Positions 1 to 5,700 of a DNA stretch of 5,700 nt are shown piece by piece. The notes below the pieces were generated by a model. The model saw nothing but the letters and a program-made list of their open reading frames with translations, had not been told where the DNA came from and searched no databases. The position numbers and the translations under genes are program-made. Where the stretch lies: the NCBI GenBank assembly GCA_947625565.1, contig CANQOU010000083.1, positions 1 to 5,700 of the forward strand, written 5' to 3'. The DNA is from an uncultured Clostridia bacterium. GTDB taxonomy: Bacteria > Bacillota > Clostridia > TANB77 > CAG-508. How positions within the stretch are numbered: the first letter of the stretch is position 1; every line of letters starts with the position of its first letter.

Positions 1-2
1 AT

Positions 3-1685
3 GAGGAAGGTAAATTATTATCAAACATAAACGATGTTAACAAAGTTAGAAAAGAAATTATTGGTTTTAGAGGCGTAATAGAGGATTTTACAAAAAGATT
101 AGCAATAGGCGCAAGGAGCAAATATGAATTACAAAAAGGAATGGAAATGTTACCAATTTATTCAGAAATAGCCCAAGCAGCACGCGATGGTTTAATAATA
201 AAACAAGAAGAAAGAATAGAAAAAATTGATGGTAAAGAAAAACAACTCATATATGATACAACTATGACACCTAGAGAAGTATTAGATATATTAAATGAAT
301 TTGAAAAACAAGCAGATAAAATAAAGTTTCATAGATTAGATAACTATTTAGGCTTAGGATTGAGTATTATTGGAATATTGGGAACAATTATAAAAAACAA
401 TCAAAACGAAGAAAACATGAACAAAGGCTCAGTACCTTTAATAACTCTTGGCACTACAATAGTAGGAGGCCTAAAACTATTAAGAGGAATGCTGAAAACA
501 AATGATAGAGAGGAATTTTTTAAAGTAAAAGACGAAAAGCAAAGGCTTACACGAGATTTACTATTCAATGAGCAAATTAGTAATAAAGCAGAAAAAGCAA
601 CAATAGGTGATATAACAGATACTGCTAACCAAGAAAATGAACTCGGTAATAAGCTAGAAAATAGTAGATTTCAATACAGTCTAATGCTAGATTTAGTAGT
701 CGCCATCATATCAGGAGCATATGTAAATAATATGATAGAAATAAAGGAAAATGGAAAAATAGATGGTAAATCTTTAGCATCAGCACTAATTAGTTTAAAA
801 ACAACAACAAGAACAACAAAGTATTTTATAAACTCTGTACAAGGAATTGTAGATGACAGAAAAGAAGAACAAGAATTTCAAGAAATCTGCAAAAAAGTTC
901 AAGAAATTATAGACCAAATGGAGGAAAAAGTCTATCCTTTAGAAGGAGCAAAACATCCATTTAATTCTGTATCAATAAATAATTTTACAGGAAAATTTTA
1001 TCCAAAAAAAGATTATGAAACAGGCAATACAAATTATTCAATTACAATAAAAGTACCTGAATTTAGTATGAAAAGAGGGGATGTTGTATTACTTTCAGGA
1101 GTGTCAGGAACAGGAAAAAGTACATTTTTAAGATTTTTAAAAAGAGGAGATATAAATAATAGGCAAGCAATTAAATTAGACGATAATGAAATGGTAGATA
1201 ATCTAGGAGAAGAATATATTTCTTTTAGACCAAGTATAAATTTGGGGGACGAAAATAATGTATTATATCAAATAACAGGAAAGAAAAACATATCAGAATT
1301 AAAGAAAGAGGAACAAGAAAAAATAGAGAAACTATTAGGAGAACTGAAATTCAATTCTAAGGATTTATTAAAAGAATTATCAACAAAAAAATTTATGGAA
1401 TTTTCAACAGGGCAACAACGTAGATTAGCACTAGCAAAAGTTTTTTACAGAATTGACGATGGAACGTCAGTTATGATTGTAGATGAACCAGTTGGAAATG
1501 TTGAAGATGACCTTATAAGAGAACAATTAGAAATGATAAAAAAATATGCACAAAATAGAAATGTTATGCTAATTCTTACTACTCATAGACTAGATTTAGT
1601 AGAGGATTTGGCAACAAAAAGGTATAATATAAATGAAGACGGAGTGCTAGAAGAATTACCAATAAAAGAAATAGAAGAAAGATAA
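3..1685 (+). CDS. ABC-type ATPase with divergent membrane-domain-like N-terminal region, 5' partial
   Basis: The frame is open from base 3 with no stop, so the ATG at 141 (residue 1 in the numbering used here) is probably internal and the true start lies left of the window. The C-terminal half is an ABC nucleotide-binding domain. It has Walker A GVSGTGKST (1098-1124), a signature-like STGQQRR (1404-1424), Walker B VMIVDEP (1470-1490) followed by a D-loop-like GNVED, and an H-loop histidine in TTHR (1584). A possible A-loop tyrosine lies about 26 residues before the Walker A lysine. The expected Q-loop glutamine is not evident: the region reads ISFRPSINLGD. The N-terminal part has three hydrophobic stretches, at about residues 70-84, 97-113 and 180-196. 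A segment near residues 205-240 (GKIDGKSLASALISL) recalls the last helix of ABC exporters, but overall it is too polar and short for a six-helix exporter. Substrate is unknown. It could be a degenerate exporter half or a regulatory ABC ATPase. The ATPase call is firm; the transport role is not. Confidence 0.8.
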   Translation, partial: EEGKLLSNINDVNKVRKEIIGFRGVIEDFTKRLAIGARSKYELQKGMEMLPIYSEIAQAARDGLIIKQEERIEKIDGKEKQLIYDTTMTPREVLDILNEFEKQADKIKFHRLDNYLGLGLSIIGILGTIIKNNQNEENMNKGSVPLITLGTTIVGGLKLLRGMLKTNDREEFFKVKDEKQRLTRDLLFNEQISNKAEKATIGDITDTANQENELGNKLENSRFQYSLMLDLVVAIISGAYVNNMIEIKENGKIDGKSLASALISLKTTTRTTKYFINSVQGIVDDRKEEQEFQEICKKVQEIIDQMEEKVYPLEGAKHPFNSVSINNFTGKFYPKKDYETGNTNYSITIKVPEFSMKRGDVVLLSGVSGTGKSTFLRFLKRGDINNRQAIKLDDNEMVDNLGEEYISFRPSINLGDENNVLYQITGKKNISELKKEEQEKIEKLLGELKFNSKDLLKELSTKKFMEFSTGQQRRLALAKVFYRIDDGTSVMIVDEPVGNVEDDLIREQLEMIKKYAQNRNVMLILTTHRLDLVEDLATKRYNINEDGVLEELPIKEIEER

Positions 1686-1713
1686 AAAATCTACTAAGCA
1701 GTAGATTTTTTTT
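1685..1713. terminator. Bidirectional intrinsic terminator between convergent genes
   Basis: An 11-bp perfect stem (AAAAATCTACT, 1685-1695, pairing with AGTAGATTTTT, 1700-1710) encloses the loop AAGC and ends in a run of eight T. The A-run on the left gives a T-run on the other strand, so it can end transcription in both directions. It overlaps the stop codon of the ABC gene and the last bases of the minus-strand coat gene (stop at 1712-1714). Confidence 0.85.
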
Positions 1714-1957
1714 AAGCTGTAGCAAATTTTTGCTTTACAGTATCAATTTTTGTTTGTTCAACAGTTTCTGTTTTATACCAACCTTTTTCAGACATTAAAT
1801 TATATATCTTATTTTGAATGTCTAAAGAAACATTTAAAGCATCTTTAAAAGCAGCATGAATTTCTGCAGTTGTAGATTCTATTGAACCATGAAGGTATAA
1901 ATCACAAACACCTTTAATAATTAACAATTCTTTTTCCATAATATCTTTATCTTCCAT
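1712..1957 (-). CDS. CotF-family spore coat protein (81 aa)
   Basis: This small protein has the Coat F domain pattern: an early KGVCDLYLHGSIEST segment, a central helix with AAFKDALNVSLDIQNKIYNLMSEKGWY, and a short tail ending in KQKFATA. The GWY after a helix ending in LMSEKGW is characteristic of the family, whose members lie in the endospore coat. There is no signal peptide or membrane segment and no arginine in the protein. The start is preceded on the minus strand by TAAGGAGGTAAAATT, a near-perfect ribosome binding site. That site contains the stop codon of the upstream 57-residue coat gene, so the pair is translationally coupled. Expression is expected in the mother cell during sporulation, which is family knowledge, not seen here. 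Confidence 0.88.
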   Translation of the reverse strand: MEDKDIMEKELLIIKGVCDLYLHGSIESTTAEIHAAFKDALNVSLDIQNKIYNLMSEKGWYKTETVEQTKIDTVKQKFATA

Positions 1958-1969
1958 AATTTTACCTCC

Positions 1970-2143
1970 TTATAGTAAATTTAAAAATTTATTAAATAAT
2001 TCTGTATGCTTACCCTCTAATTCTTTCATATAAGAAGAAAGAGTTGGGTCTGTTAATTGCTCAGAAGCTTTAAGACTGCAAGATTTCATAAAAGTTTCAT
2101 GACCTAAAGCATCTTCAATGTATAAAAGCTCTTTATTTGTCAT
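1970..2143 (-). CDS. Small spore coat-associated protein, partner of the CotF-like protein (57 aa)
   Basis: The protein begins MTNKELLYIEDALGHE and ends KHTELFNKFLNLL. It is a short, all-helical, soluble polypeptide like those encoded directly upstream of CotF-like genes in Clostridia. An in-frame ORF could be extended upstream to 2311, but the extra 56 residues are a low-complexity hydrophobic readthrough that overlaps the divergent gene. The ATG at 2141-2143 is chosen because it is preceded on the minus strand by AGGTGGTGATAAT, a good ribosome binding site. Its TAA stop (1970-1972) lies inside the ribosome binding site of the next gene, 12 bases before that gene's ATG. The role is inferred to be structural, in the spore coat together with the CotF-like protein. 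Confidence 0.8.
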   Translation of the reverse strand: MTNKELLYIEDALGHETFMKSCSLKASEQLTDPTLSSYMKELEGKHTELFNKFLNLL

Positions 2144-2257
2144 ATTATCACCACCTAAAATTAGTATTACCAAAAAATAGTAATATATACAAAATATAAA
2201 AAATAGATGGAACACTTTTAAAATTATTAAATATGATATTATAGGAGAGTGATAAAA

Positions 2258-2834
2258 ATGGACCGTCAAAGCATTATGAGAGCACAACGATATTTGAATA
2301 GATTTGACCAAATACTATCTGAAATGTCAGAAAAAATGCTACATGCAGAGTTAACAAATTATAGTATTACTATTGACTTTATAAGATGCATGATACCACA
2401 TCATCAAGCAGCAATTTATATGTCTGAAAATTTGCTCATGTATACAAGATATCAGCCTTTAATAGAAATTGCTAAAGGAATTATAGCTATGCAAACAAAA
2501 GGAATTGAAGAAATGAAAGAAATACTAAGAACAACTTCTGGATATATGAATATGGAAAGAGATATAAATACATATTTAACAAAATATTTTGAGATAACAA
2601 ACAATATGATTGAAAAAATGAAAAATAGTCCAAGATGTGTAAACATCAATTTAGATTTTGTAAATGAAATGATACCACATCATGAAGGTGCAATTCAAAT
2701 GTGTAATAACTTAATGCAATACTATATTGATCCACGTTTAAGAAATGTTGCAAATACAATTATACGGTGAACAGAGTAAAGGAATAAATGAATTAGAAGA
2801 AATAAGAAAGAATTTATGTAATATAAGAAGATAA
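2258..2834 (+). CDS. DUF305 (HH-motif, ferritin-like) protein read through a +1 frameshift at CGG
   Basis: This is a soluble helical protein of the DUF305 family, whose members bind metal through paired histidines; a copper-binding role is known for some. Two internal repeats carry MIPHHQAAIYM (residues 45-55, H48/H49) and MIPHHEGAIQM (residues 138-148, H141/H142). Frame 0 runs to NTIIR at residue 170, where CGG (2765-2767) is followed directly by TGA. One base later, in the +1 frame, the final helix of the family continues as EQSKGINELEEI and 21 residues are read to TAA at 2832-2834, giving a 191-residue product. The lost segment contains no ATG, GTG or TTG, so it cannot be a separate gene. 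A GTG at 2249 is possible, but the AGGAG at 2243-2247 lies only one base from it and fits ATG 2258 better. The gene is divergent from the spore coat pair, so a spore or metal-storage role is possible but unproven. Confidence 0.82.
2390..2683 (+). repeat. In-frame 15-bp direct repeat marking the DUF305 internal duplication
   Basis: The 15 bases ATGATACCACATCAT, encoding MIPHH, occur identically at 2390-2404 and 2669-2683, 93 codons apart and in the same frame. The flanking residues are also similar (AAIYMSENLLMY and GAIQMCNNLMQY). This is the two-unit metal-site architecture of DUF305, with unusually identical DNA at the core. Confidence 0.75.
2765..2774 (+). other. Candidate +1 recoding site CGG-T-GAA-CAG in the DUF305 gene
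   Basis: Frame 0 reads ATA CGG TGA. The protein family continues in the +1 frame from GAA at 2769. Exactly one surplus base is present, so CGGT either acts as a four-base codon (Arg) or C2765 is skipped and GGT is read as Gly. Arg-Glu-Gln suits the surrounding helix better than Gly-Glu-Gln. A stop directly after the slip codon is the arrangement used by the prfB frameshift (CTT TGA). No Shine-Dalgarno-like stimulator is visible upstream and no clear hairpin downstream. Confidence 0.6.
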
Positions 2835-2840
2835 CAAAAG

Positions 2841-2866
2841 GCACAGATTTTTAATTAAATCTGTGC
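2841..2866. terminator. Bidirectional intrinsic terminator between DUF305 and CDF genes
   Basis: A perfect 10-bp stem (GCACAGATTT at 2841-2850 and AAATCTGTGC at 2857-2866) encloses the loop TTAATT. It lies between the +1-frame stop of the DUF305 gene (2834) and the stop of the convergent CDF gene (2877). Minus-strand transcripts leave it into CTTTTGTTA, and plus-strand transcripts into TTAAAATTT, so both tails are only moderately T-rich. It falls just after the +1-frame stop, which agrees with the gene ending there. Confidence 0.75.
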
Positions 2867-2876
2867 TTAAAATTTA

Positions 2877-3740
2877 TCAAACTGGATCTACATGTACTAT
2901 CGTTTTATACACTACATCTAAGGCAGATACATTTTTTTCTAAACTATCAGCCAATTTATGACTATCAAAAGTAGACATATTTCCATCAACACAAATAGTT
3001 AAAAAAATCATATGTTTTGCTCCAACAGGGGAAGAACTAAAACTTTTGATGGACTTTATTTCAGAATAGGCTTTTGCTAAATTTAAAATTGAATCTTTTG
3101 TTTTTTCATCTACAGAAACATCCATTAGTACGTTATAACTTTCCATAAATATGCTAATGCCAGTATAACAAATCCAAATAGAAATACAAAAGCCAACAAC
3201 ACTGTCAAGCCAAAATATACCAAAAAAAGTAAAAAGACTAGAAAGTAGAGTAAAAGAAGTTACAATACAGTCATTTCGATGGTCTTGCATATTAGCTTCT
3301 AATAAAATGTTTTTATGCAATTTGTATGCATATCTAGTATATAGAAATAGAATTAGTTTTGTAATAATTGTAATTATACAAACAAAAACTAAAAACCATG
3401 AAAATTGCAATTTACTTCCAGTTACAAATGTTATAGCAGAATCATATAAAAGTTTAGCAGAAACTAAAACCATAGAAATGCCAATAAACATAGAAAATAT
3501 ATATTCTGCTTTTCCATGTCCAAAATTATGATCATCATCATTTGGCTCACTTGCAATTTTATTACCAATAAAAGTCATTAAGGATGCAAAAATATCACCA
3601 GCACTATTAAATGTATCAGCAATCATAGCTTGGCTGTTTGTAAAAAAACCGATAATTCCCTTCATAATTAACAATACTATATTTCCGATAATTCCATATA
3701 TTCCTGCTTTTTTTGTCATTGTAAATCGTTCAGATTCCAT
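2877..3740 (-). CDS. Cation diffusion facilitator, probable manganese exporter (MntE-type)
   Basis: This is a full-length CDF-family membrane antiporter of 287 residues that exports divalent metal in exchange for protons. It has about six membrane helices (roughly residues 12-34, 38-58, 79-100, 114-136, 156-176 and 178-198) and a cytoplasmic C-terminal domain of about 80 residues ending HVDPV. The conserved FGHGKAEYIFSM motif follows helix 2. The transport-site residues are N45 and D49 in helix 2 (DTFNSAGD) and D153 and D157 in helix 5 (QDHRND). That quartet, ND-DD, is the one known for bacterial manganese exporters such as pneumococcal MntE. Zinc exporters carry HD-HD and FieF carries DD-HD. 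Its ATG is preceded on the minus strand by AAGGAGATTTAAAA. Its own sigma-A promoter is seen upstream, with a leader too short (about 37 bases) for a yybP-ykoY manganese riboswitch. The family call is firm; metal specificity is inferred from the motif. Confidence 0.9.
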   Translation of the reverse strand: MESERFTMTKKAGIYGIIGNIVLLIMKGIIGFFTNSQAMIADTFNSAGDIFASLMTFIGNKIASEPNDDDHNFGHGKAEYIFSMFIGISMVLVSAKLLYDSAITFVTGSKLQFSWFLVFVCIITIITKLILFLYTRYAYKLHKNILLEANMQDHRNDCIVTSFTLLSSLFTFFGIFWLDSVVGFCISIWICYTGISIFMESYNVLMDVSVDEKTKDSILNLAKAYSEIKSIKSFSSSPVGAKHMIFLTICVDGNMSTFDSHKLADSLEKNVSALDVVYKTIVHVDPV

Positions 3741-3783
3741 TTTTAAATCTCCTTAAAAAATTGTATTCTAAAACTTAAAAAAT

Positions 3784-3811
3784 ATTATACCATAAATAAG
3801 AACAAATGCAA
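3784..3811 (-). promoter_or_regulatory. Sigma-A promoter for the CDF gene
   Basis: On the minus strand the -35 box is TTGCAT (3806-3811) and the -10 box is a consensus TATAAT (3784-3789), with a 16-base spacer. The bases before the -10 are TGG, an extended -10 element. Transcription would begin near 3777, giving a leader of about 37 bases before the ATG at 3740. Confidence 0.75.
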
Positions 3812-3824
3812 GTATAAGTACTTG
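3809..3824. promoter_or_regulatory. Inverted repeat between divergent promoters, candidate operator
   Basis: CAAGTA (3809-3814) and TACTTG (3819-3824) form a perfect 6-bp inverted repeat with a 4-base centre. Its left arm overlaps the -35 box of the CDF promoter and its right arm overlaps the -35 box of the priA promoter. A bound dimeric regulator could block either or both. The regulator is unknown, and in such AT-rich DNA a short palindrome can arise by chance. Confidence 0.35.
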
Positions 3825-3850
3825 TGAAAATAATAAAAATCTGATATACT
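3822..3850 (+). promoter_or_regulatory. Sigma-A promoter for priA
   Basis: The -35 box is TTGTGA (3822-3827) and the -10 box is TATACT (3845-3850), with a 17-base spacer. A TG one base before the -10 makes it an extended -10. The start would be near 3857, with a short leader containing AAGGAGA before the ATG at 3876. It is back-to-back with the CDF promoter. Confidence 0.7.
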
Positions 3851-3875
3851 AACAAAAAATGAAAAAGGAGAAACC

Positions 3876-5700
3876 ATGATAGCACAAGTAATTATAAATA
3901 CAACTGCAAAAAAATTGAATACAATATTTGACTATAATATTCCAGAAGACTTACAAGAATACATATCAATTGGAACTAAAGTTATGGTCCCTTTTGGAAG
4001 AAAAAAAGACTTAGAAGAAGGCTTTGTTGTAGGAATAAAAGAAACATCTGAATATGAAGTAAAAGATATATCAAAACTTGAAGAAAGTCTTACACAAAAG
4101 CAAATAGAACTAGCAAAATGGATGGCAAAAAGATATTTTTGCAATGTATCAGATTGTATAAAACTAATGCAAACACCAGGAACTAGGTCAAAACAAGTTA
4201 AAATACAAGACAAAAAAATAAGTACAGTTTACTTGAAAAAAGACATAGAAGAAATTGAATATGATATAGAAACAAAGAAAATAAAATCAGAAAAGCAACA
4301 AAAAATATTGCAATTTGTTAAAGAAAATGAAGAAGTAACAATTCCAGAAATAGAAATGTTTACAGACTGCTCAAGAGCAACAGTAAATACATTGATAAAA
4401 AATGGATATTTAGAAATAATTGAGACAAAAGTAGAAAGAAATCCTCTCGAAAATAAAAAAATTGAAAAGACAGAAAAATATATTTTAACTCGGAGAACAA
4501 CAAAATGCATATAACAAAATAGAAAAAGCAATTAACGAAAAATGTTATGAACAATTTTTAATATATGGAATTACTGGCTCAGGTAAAACAGAAGTATATT
4601 TACAACTGATTGAAAAAGTAATAAAACAAAATAAATCTGCAATTATGTTAGTACCAGAAATATCATTAACACCACAAATGATAGAGAGATTTGTTGCTAG
4701 ATTTGGAAAGGAAGAAATTGCAGTATTACATAGTAAATTATCAATAGGAGAAAGACATGATGAATGGAAAAGAATAAAAGCAAATAAAGCAAAAATAATA
4801 ATAGGTGCAAGATCAGCTATATTTGCACCAGTAAAGGATTTAGGAATTATTTTAATTGATGAAGAACATGATAATTCATACAAATCAGAATCAAACCCAA
4901 GATATGATGCAAAAGAAGTTGCAAACTATATTGCAAAGCAAAAACTAATTCCGGTTGTTTTAGGTAGTGCAACACCAGATGTAATAACATACTATAAAGC
5001 AACCGAAACAGATGAAATAAAAATATTAGAATTAACTAAAAGAGCAAACCAATCACAATTACCTAAAGTAGAAATTGTAGACTTAAAACAAGAATTAGTA
5101 AATGGAAATCATTCTATGTTAAGTAGAGAATTATATGCAGAAATTGAAAAAAATTTAAAAGAACATCATCAAACTATTTTATTTTTGAATAGAAGAGGAT
5201 ATTCTACATTCATAATGTGTAGAGAATGTGGATATACAGTAAAATGTAAAAATTGTAATGTTAGTATGACATATCACGGATATGAAAATAAATTAAAATG
5301 CCATTATTGTGGACAAGAAGCACCGATTGTTACAGTTTGCCCAGAATGTGGTAGTAAAAAAATTAGATATTTTGGAACAGGAACACAGAAACTAGAGCAG
5401 GAAATTAGAAAACAATTTCCTAATAGTACAACAATTCGTATGGATACAGATACTGTAACTAAAAAGAATTCTCATGAACAGATATTAAATAAATTTAGAA
5501 ATGAAAATATTGATATATTGATTGGTACACAAATGGTTGTAAAAGGACATCATTTTCCAAATGTTACATTGGTTGGTGTTATTGCAGCAGATAGTTCTTT
5601 AAATATTGATGATTATAGAGCAACAGAAAAGACATTTCAAATATTAACACAAGTTGCAGGTAGAGCAGGTAGAGAAAATCTACCTGGTAAGGTTATTATT
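3876..5700 (+). CDS. priA: Primosomal protein N' (PriA helicase), +1 frameshift at CGG, 3' partial
   Basis: PriA is the 3'-5' superfamily 2 DNA helicase that reloads the replicative helicase at stalled forks. Frame 0 (3876-4490) encodes the 3'-DNA-binding domain (MIAQVIINTTAKKLNTIFDY, VPFGRKK) and the winged-helix region. Homology runs to EKYILT, then CGG at 4491. The helicase continues in the +1 frame from GAA at 4495 as EQQNAYNKIEKAI. It has Walker A GITGSGKT (4567-4590), the DEEH box (4858-4869), four CxxC zinc pairs (5218-5229, 5245-5256, 5299-5310, 5338-5349), GTQMVVKGHHFPNV (from 5524) and QVAGRAGR (5650-5673). Without the shift, translation ends at TAA 4512-4514 before the whole motor. 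About 608 residues are visible, and roughly the last 120 of a usual 730 lie past the edge. No ATG, GTG or TTG occurs in the +1 frame before Walker A, so the second half is not an independent gene. AAGGAGA precedes the start. Confidence 0.92.
4491..4500 (+). other. priA: Candidate +1 recoding site CGG-A-GAA-CAA in priA
   Basis: Frame 0 reads ACT CGG AGA ACA and stops seven codons after CGG. PriA homology continues without gap in the +1 frame from GAA 4495, matching the family pattern LTxEQ in which one residue separates LT from EQ. A single surplus base is therefore present, so CGGA stands for one amino acid: Arg if CGG is read and A skipped, Gly if C is skipped. The shared core CGG-W-GAA-CAR is the same as in the DUF305 gene. 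No upstream Shine-Dalgarno-like stimulator is visible. Confidence 0.6.

Noticed and set aside
2162..2190. Possible sigma-F promoter for the coat operon (minus strand GTATA and GGTAATACTA)
   Set aside because: The -10 fits well, but the spacer is only 14 bases and transcription would start inside the ribosome binding site.
2220..2242. Promoter for the DUF305 gene (TATGAT or TATTAT as -10)
   Set aside because: No credible -35 or sporulation sigma pattern at proper spacing. The region is simply A+T.
2249..2257. GTG start adding three residues to the DUF305 protein
   Set aside because: The AGGAG ends one base before the GTG, too close for initiation. ATG at 2258 has workable spacing.
2144..2311. 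N-terminal extension of the 57-residue coat protein to 113 residues
   Set aside because: It is hydrophobic, low-complexity readthrough of the AT-rich intergenic region, overlaps the start of the divergent gene, and lacks a ribosome binding site. The internal ATG has AGGTGGTGA.
3741..3783. Manganese riboswitch (yybP-ykoY) ahead of the CDF gene
   Set aside because: The leader after the predicted start is about 37 bases, too short, and lacks the conserved stems.
3932..4883. Long minus-strand open frames opposite priA, and others opposite the DUF305 and CDF genes
   Set aside because: They are shadows of adenine-rich coding DNA. Their translations are rich in Phe, Ser and Ile with no recognisable motif or ribosome binding site.
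4495..5700. Second half of priA as a separate gene
   Set aside because: There is no ATG, GTG or TTG and no ribosome binding site before the Walker A motif, and homology is continuous with the first half.

Overview
The window looks like a chromosomal segment of an AT-rich, endospore-forming Firmicute, most likely a member of Clostridia and perhaps an uncultured gut lineage. The evidence is the very low G+C, strong AGGAG ribosome binding sites, adenine-rich codon use with AGA as the main arginine codon, a CotF-type spore coat pair, and Firmicute-type PriA and CDF proteins. The taxon is inferred from gene content only.

Layout: (1) A plus-strand ABC-ATPase protein enters from the left edge (5' end missing) and ends at 1685 on a bidirectional terminator. 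(2) A minus-strand operon encodes two small spore coat proteins, 57 and 81 residues, with the stop of the first inside the ribosome binding site of the second. (3) Divergent from it is a plus-strand DUF305 protein with two MIPHH motifs. Its reading frame breaks by +1 at 2765-2768. (4) A second bidirectional terminator separates it from a convergent minus-strand cation diffusion facilitator. The metal-site quartet of that protein (N45, D49, D153, D157) is the manganese-exporter type. (5) A 135-base divergent control region holds two back-to-back sigma-A promoters whose -35 boxes are both touched by one inverted repeat. (6) priA, encoding the replication-restart helicase, runs off the right edge. 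Its frame also breaks by +1, at 4491-4494.

The main observation is that the two frame breaks are the same event. In each gene, frame-0 homology runs up to a CGG codon, one extra base follows (T or A), and homology resumes at once in the +1 frame with GAA CAR. The sites read CGG-T-GAA-CAG and CGG-A-GAA-CAA, and both would give Arg-Glu-Gln if the quadruplet is read as one arginine. I checked every recognised gene in its own frame. These are the only two in-frame CGG codons in the window, whereas CGT, CGA and CGC are read normally and CGG occurs out of frame at least six times. Neither +1 segment has a usable start codon that would restore the lost part, so re-initiation is not a good explanation. 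The pattern suggests that CGG is not an ordinary codon in this organism and that ribosomes cross it by +1 frameshifting or quadruplet decoding. The main competing explanation is a systematic one-base sequencing error at a shared CGWGAACAR motif. Raw reads and a genome-wide CGG census would separate the two.
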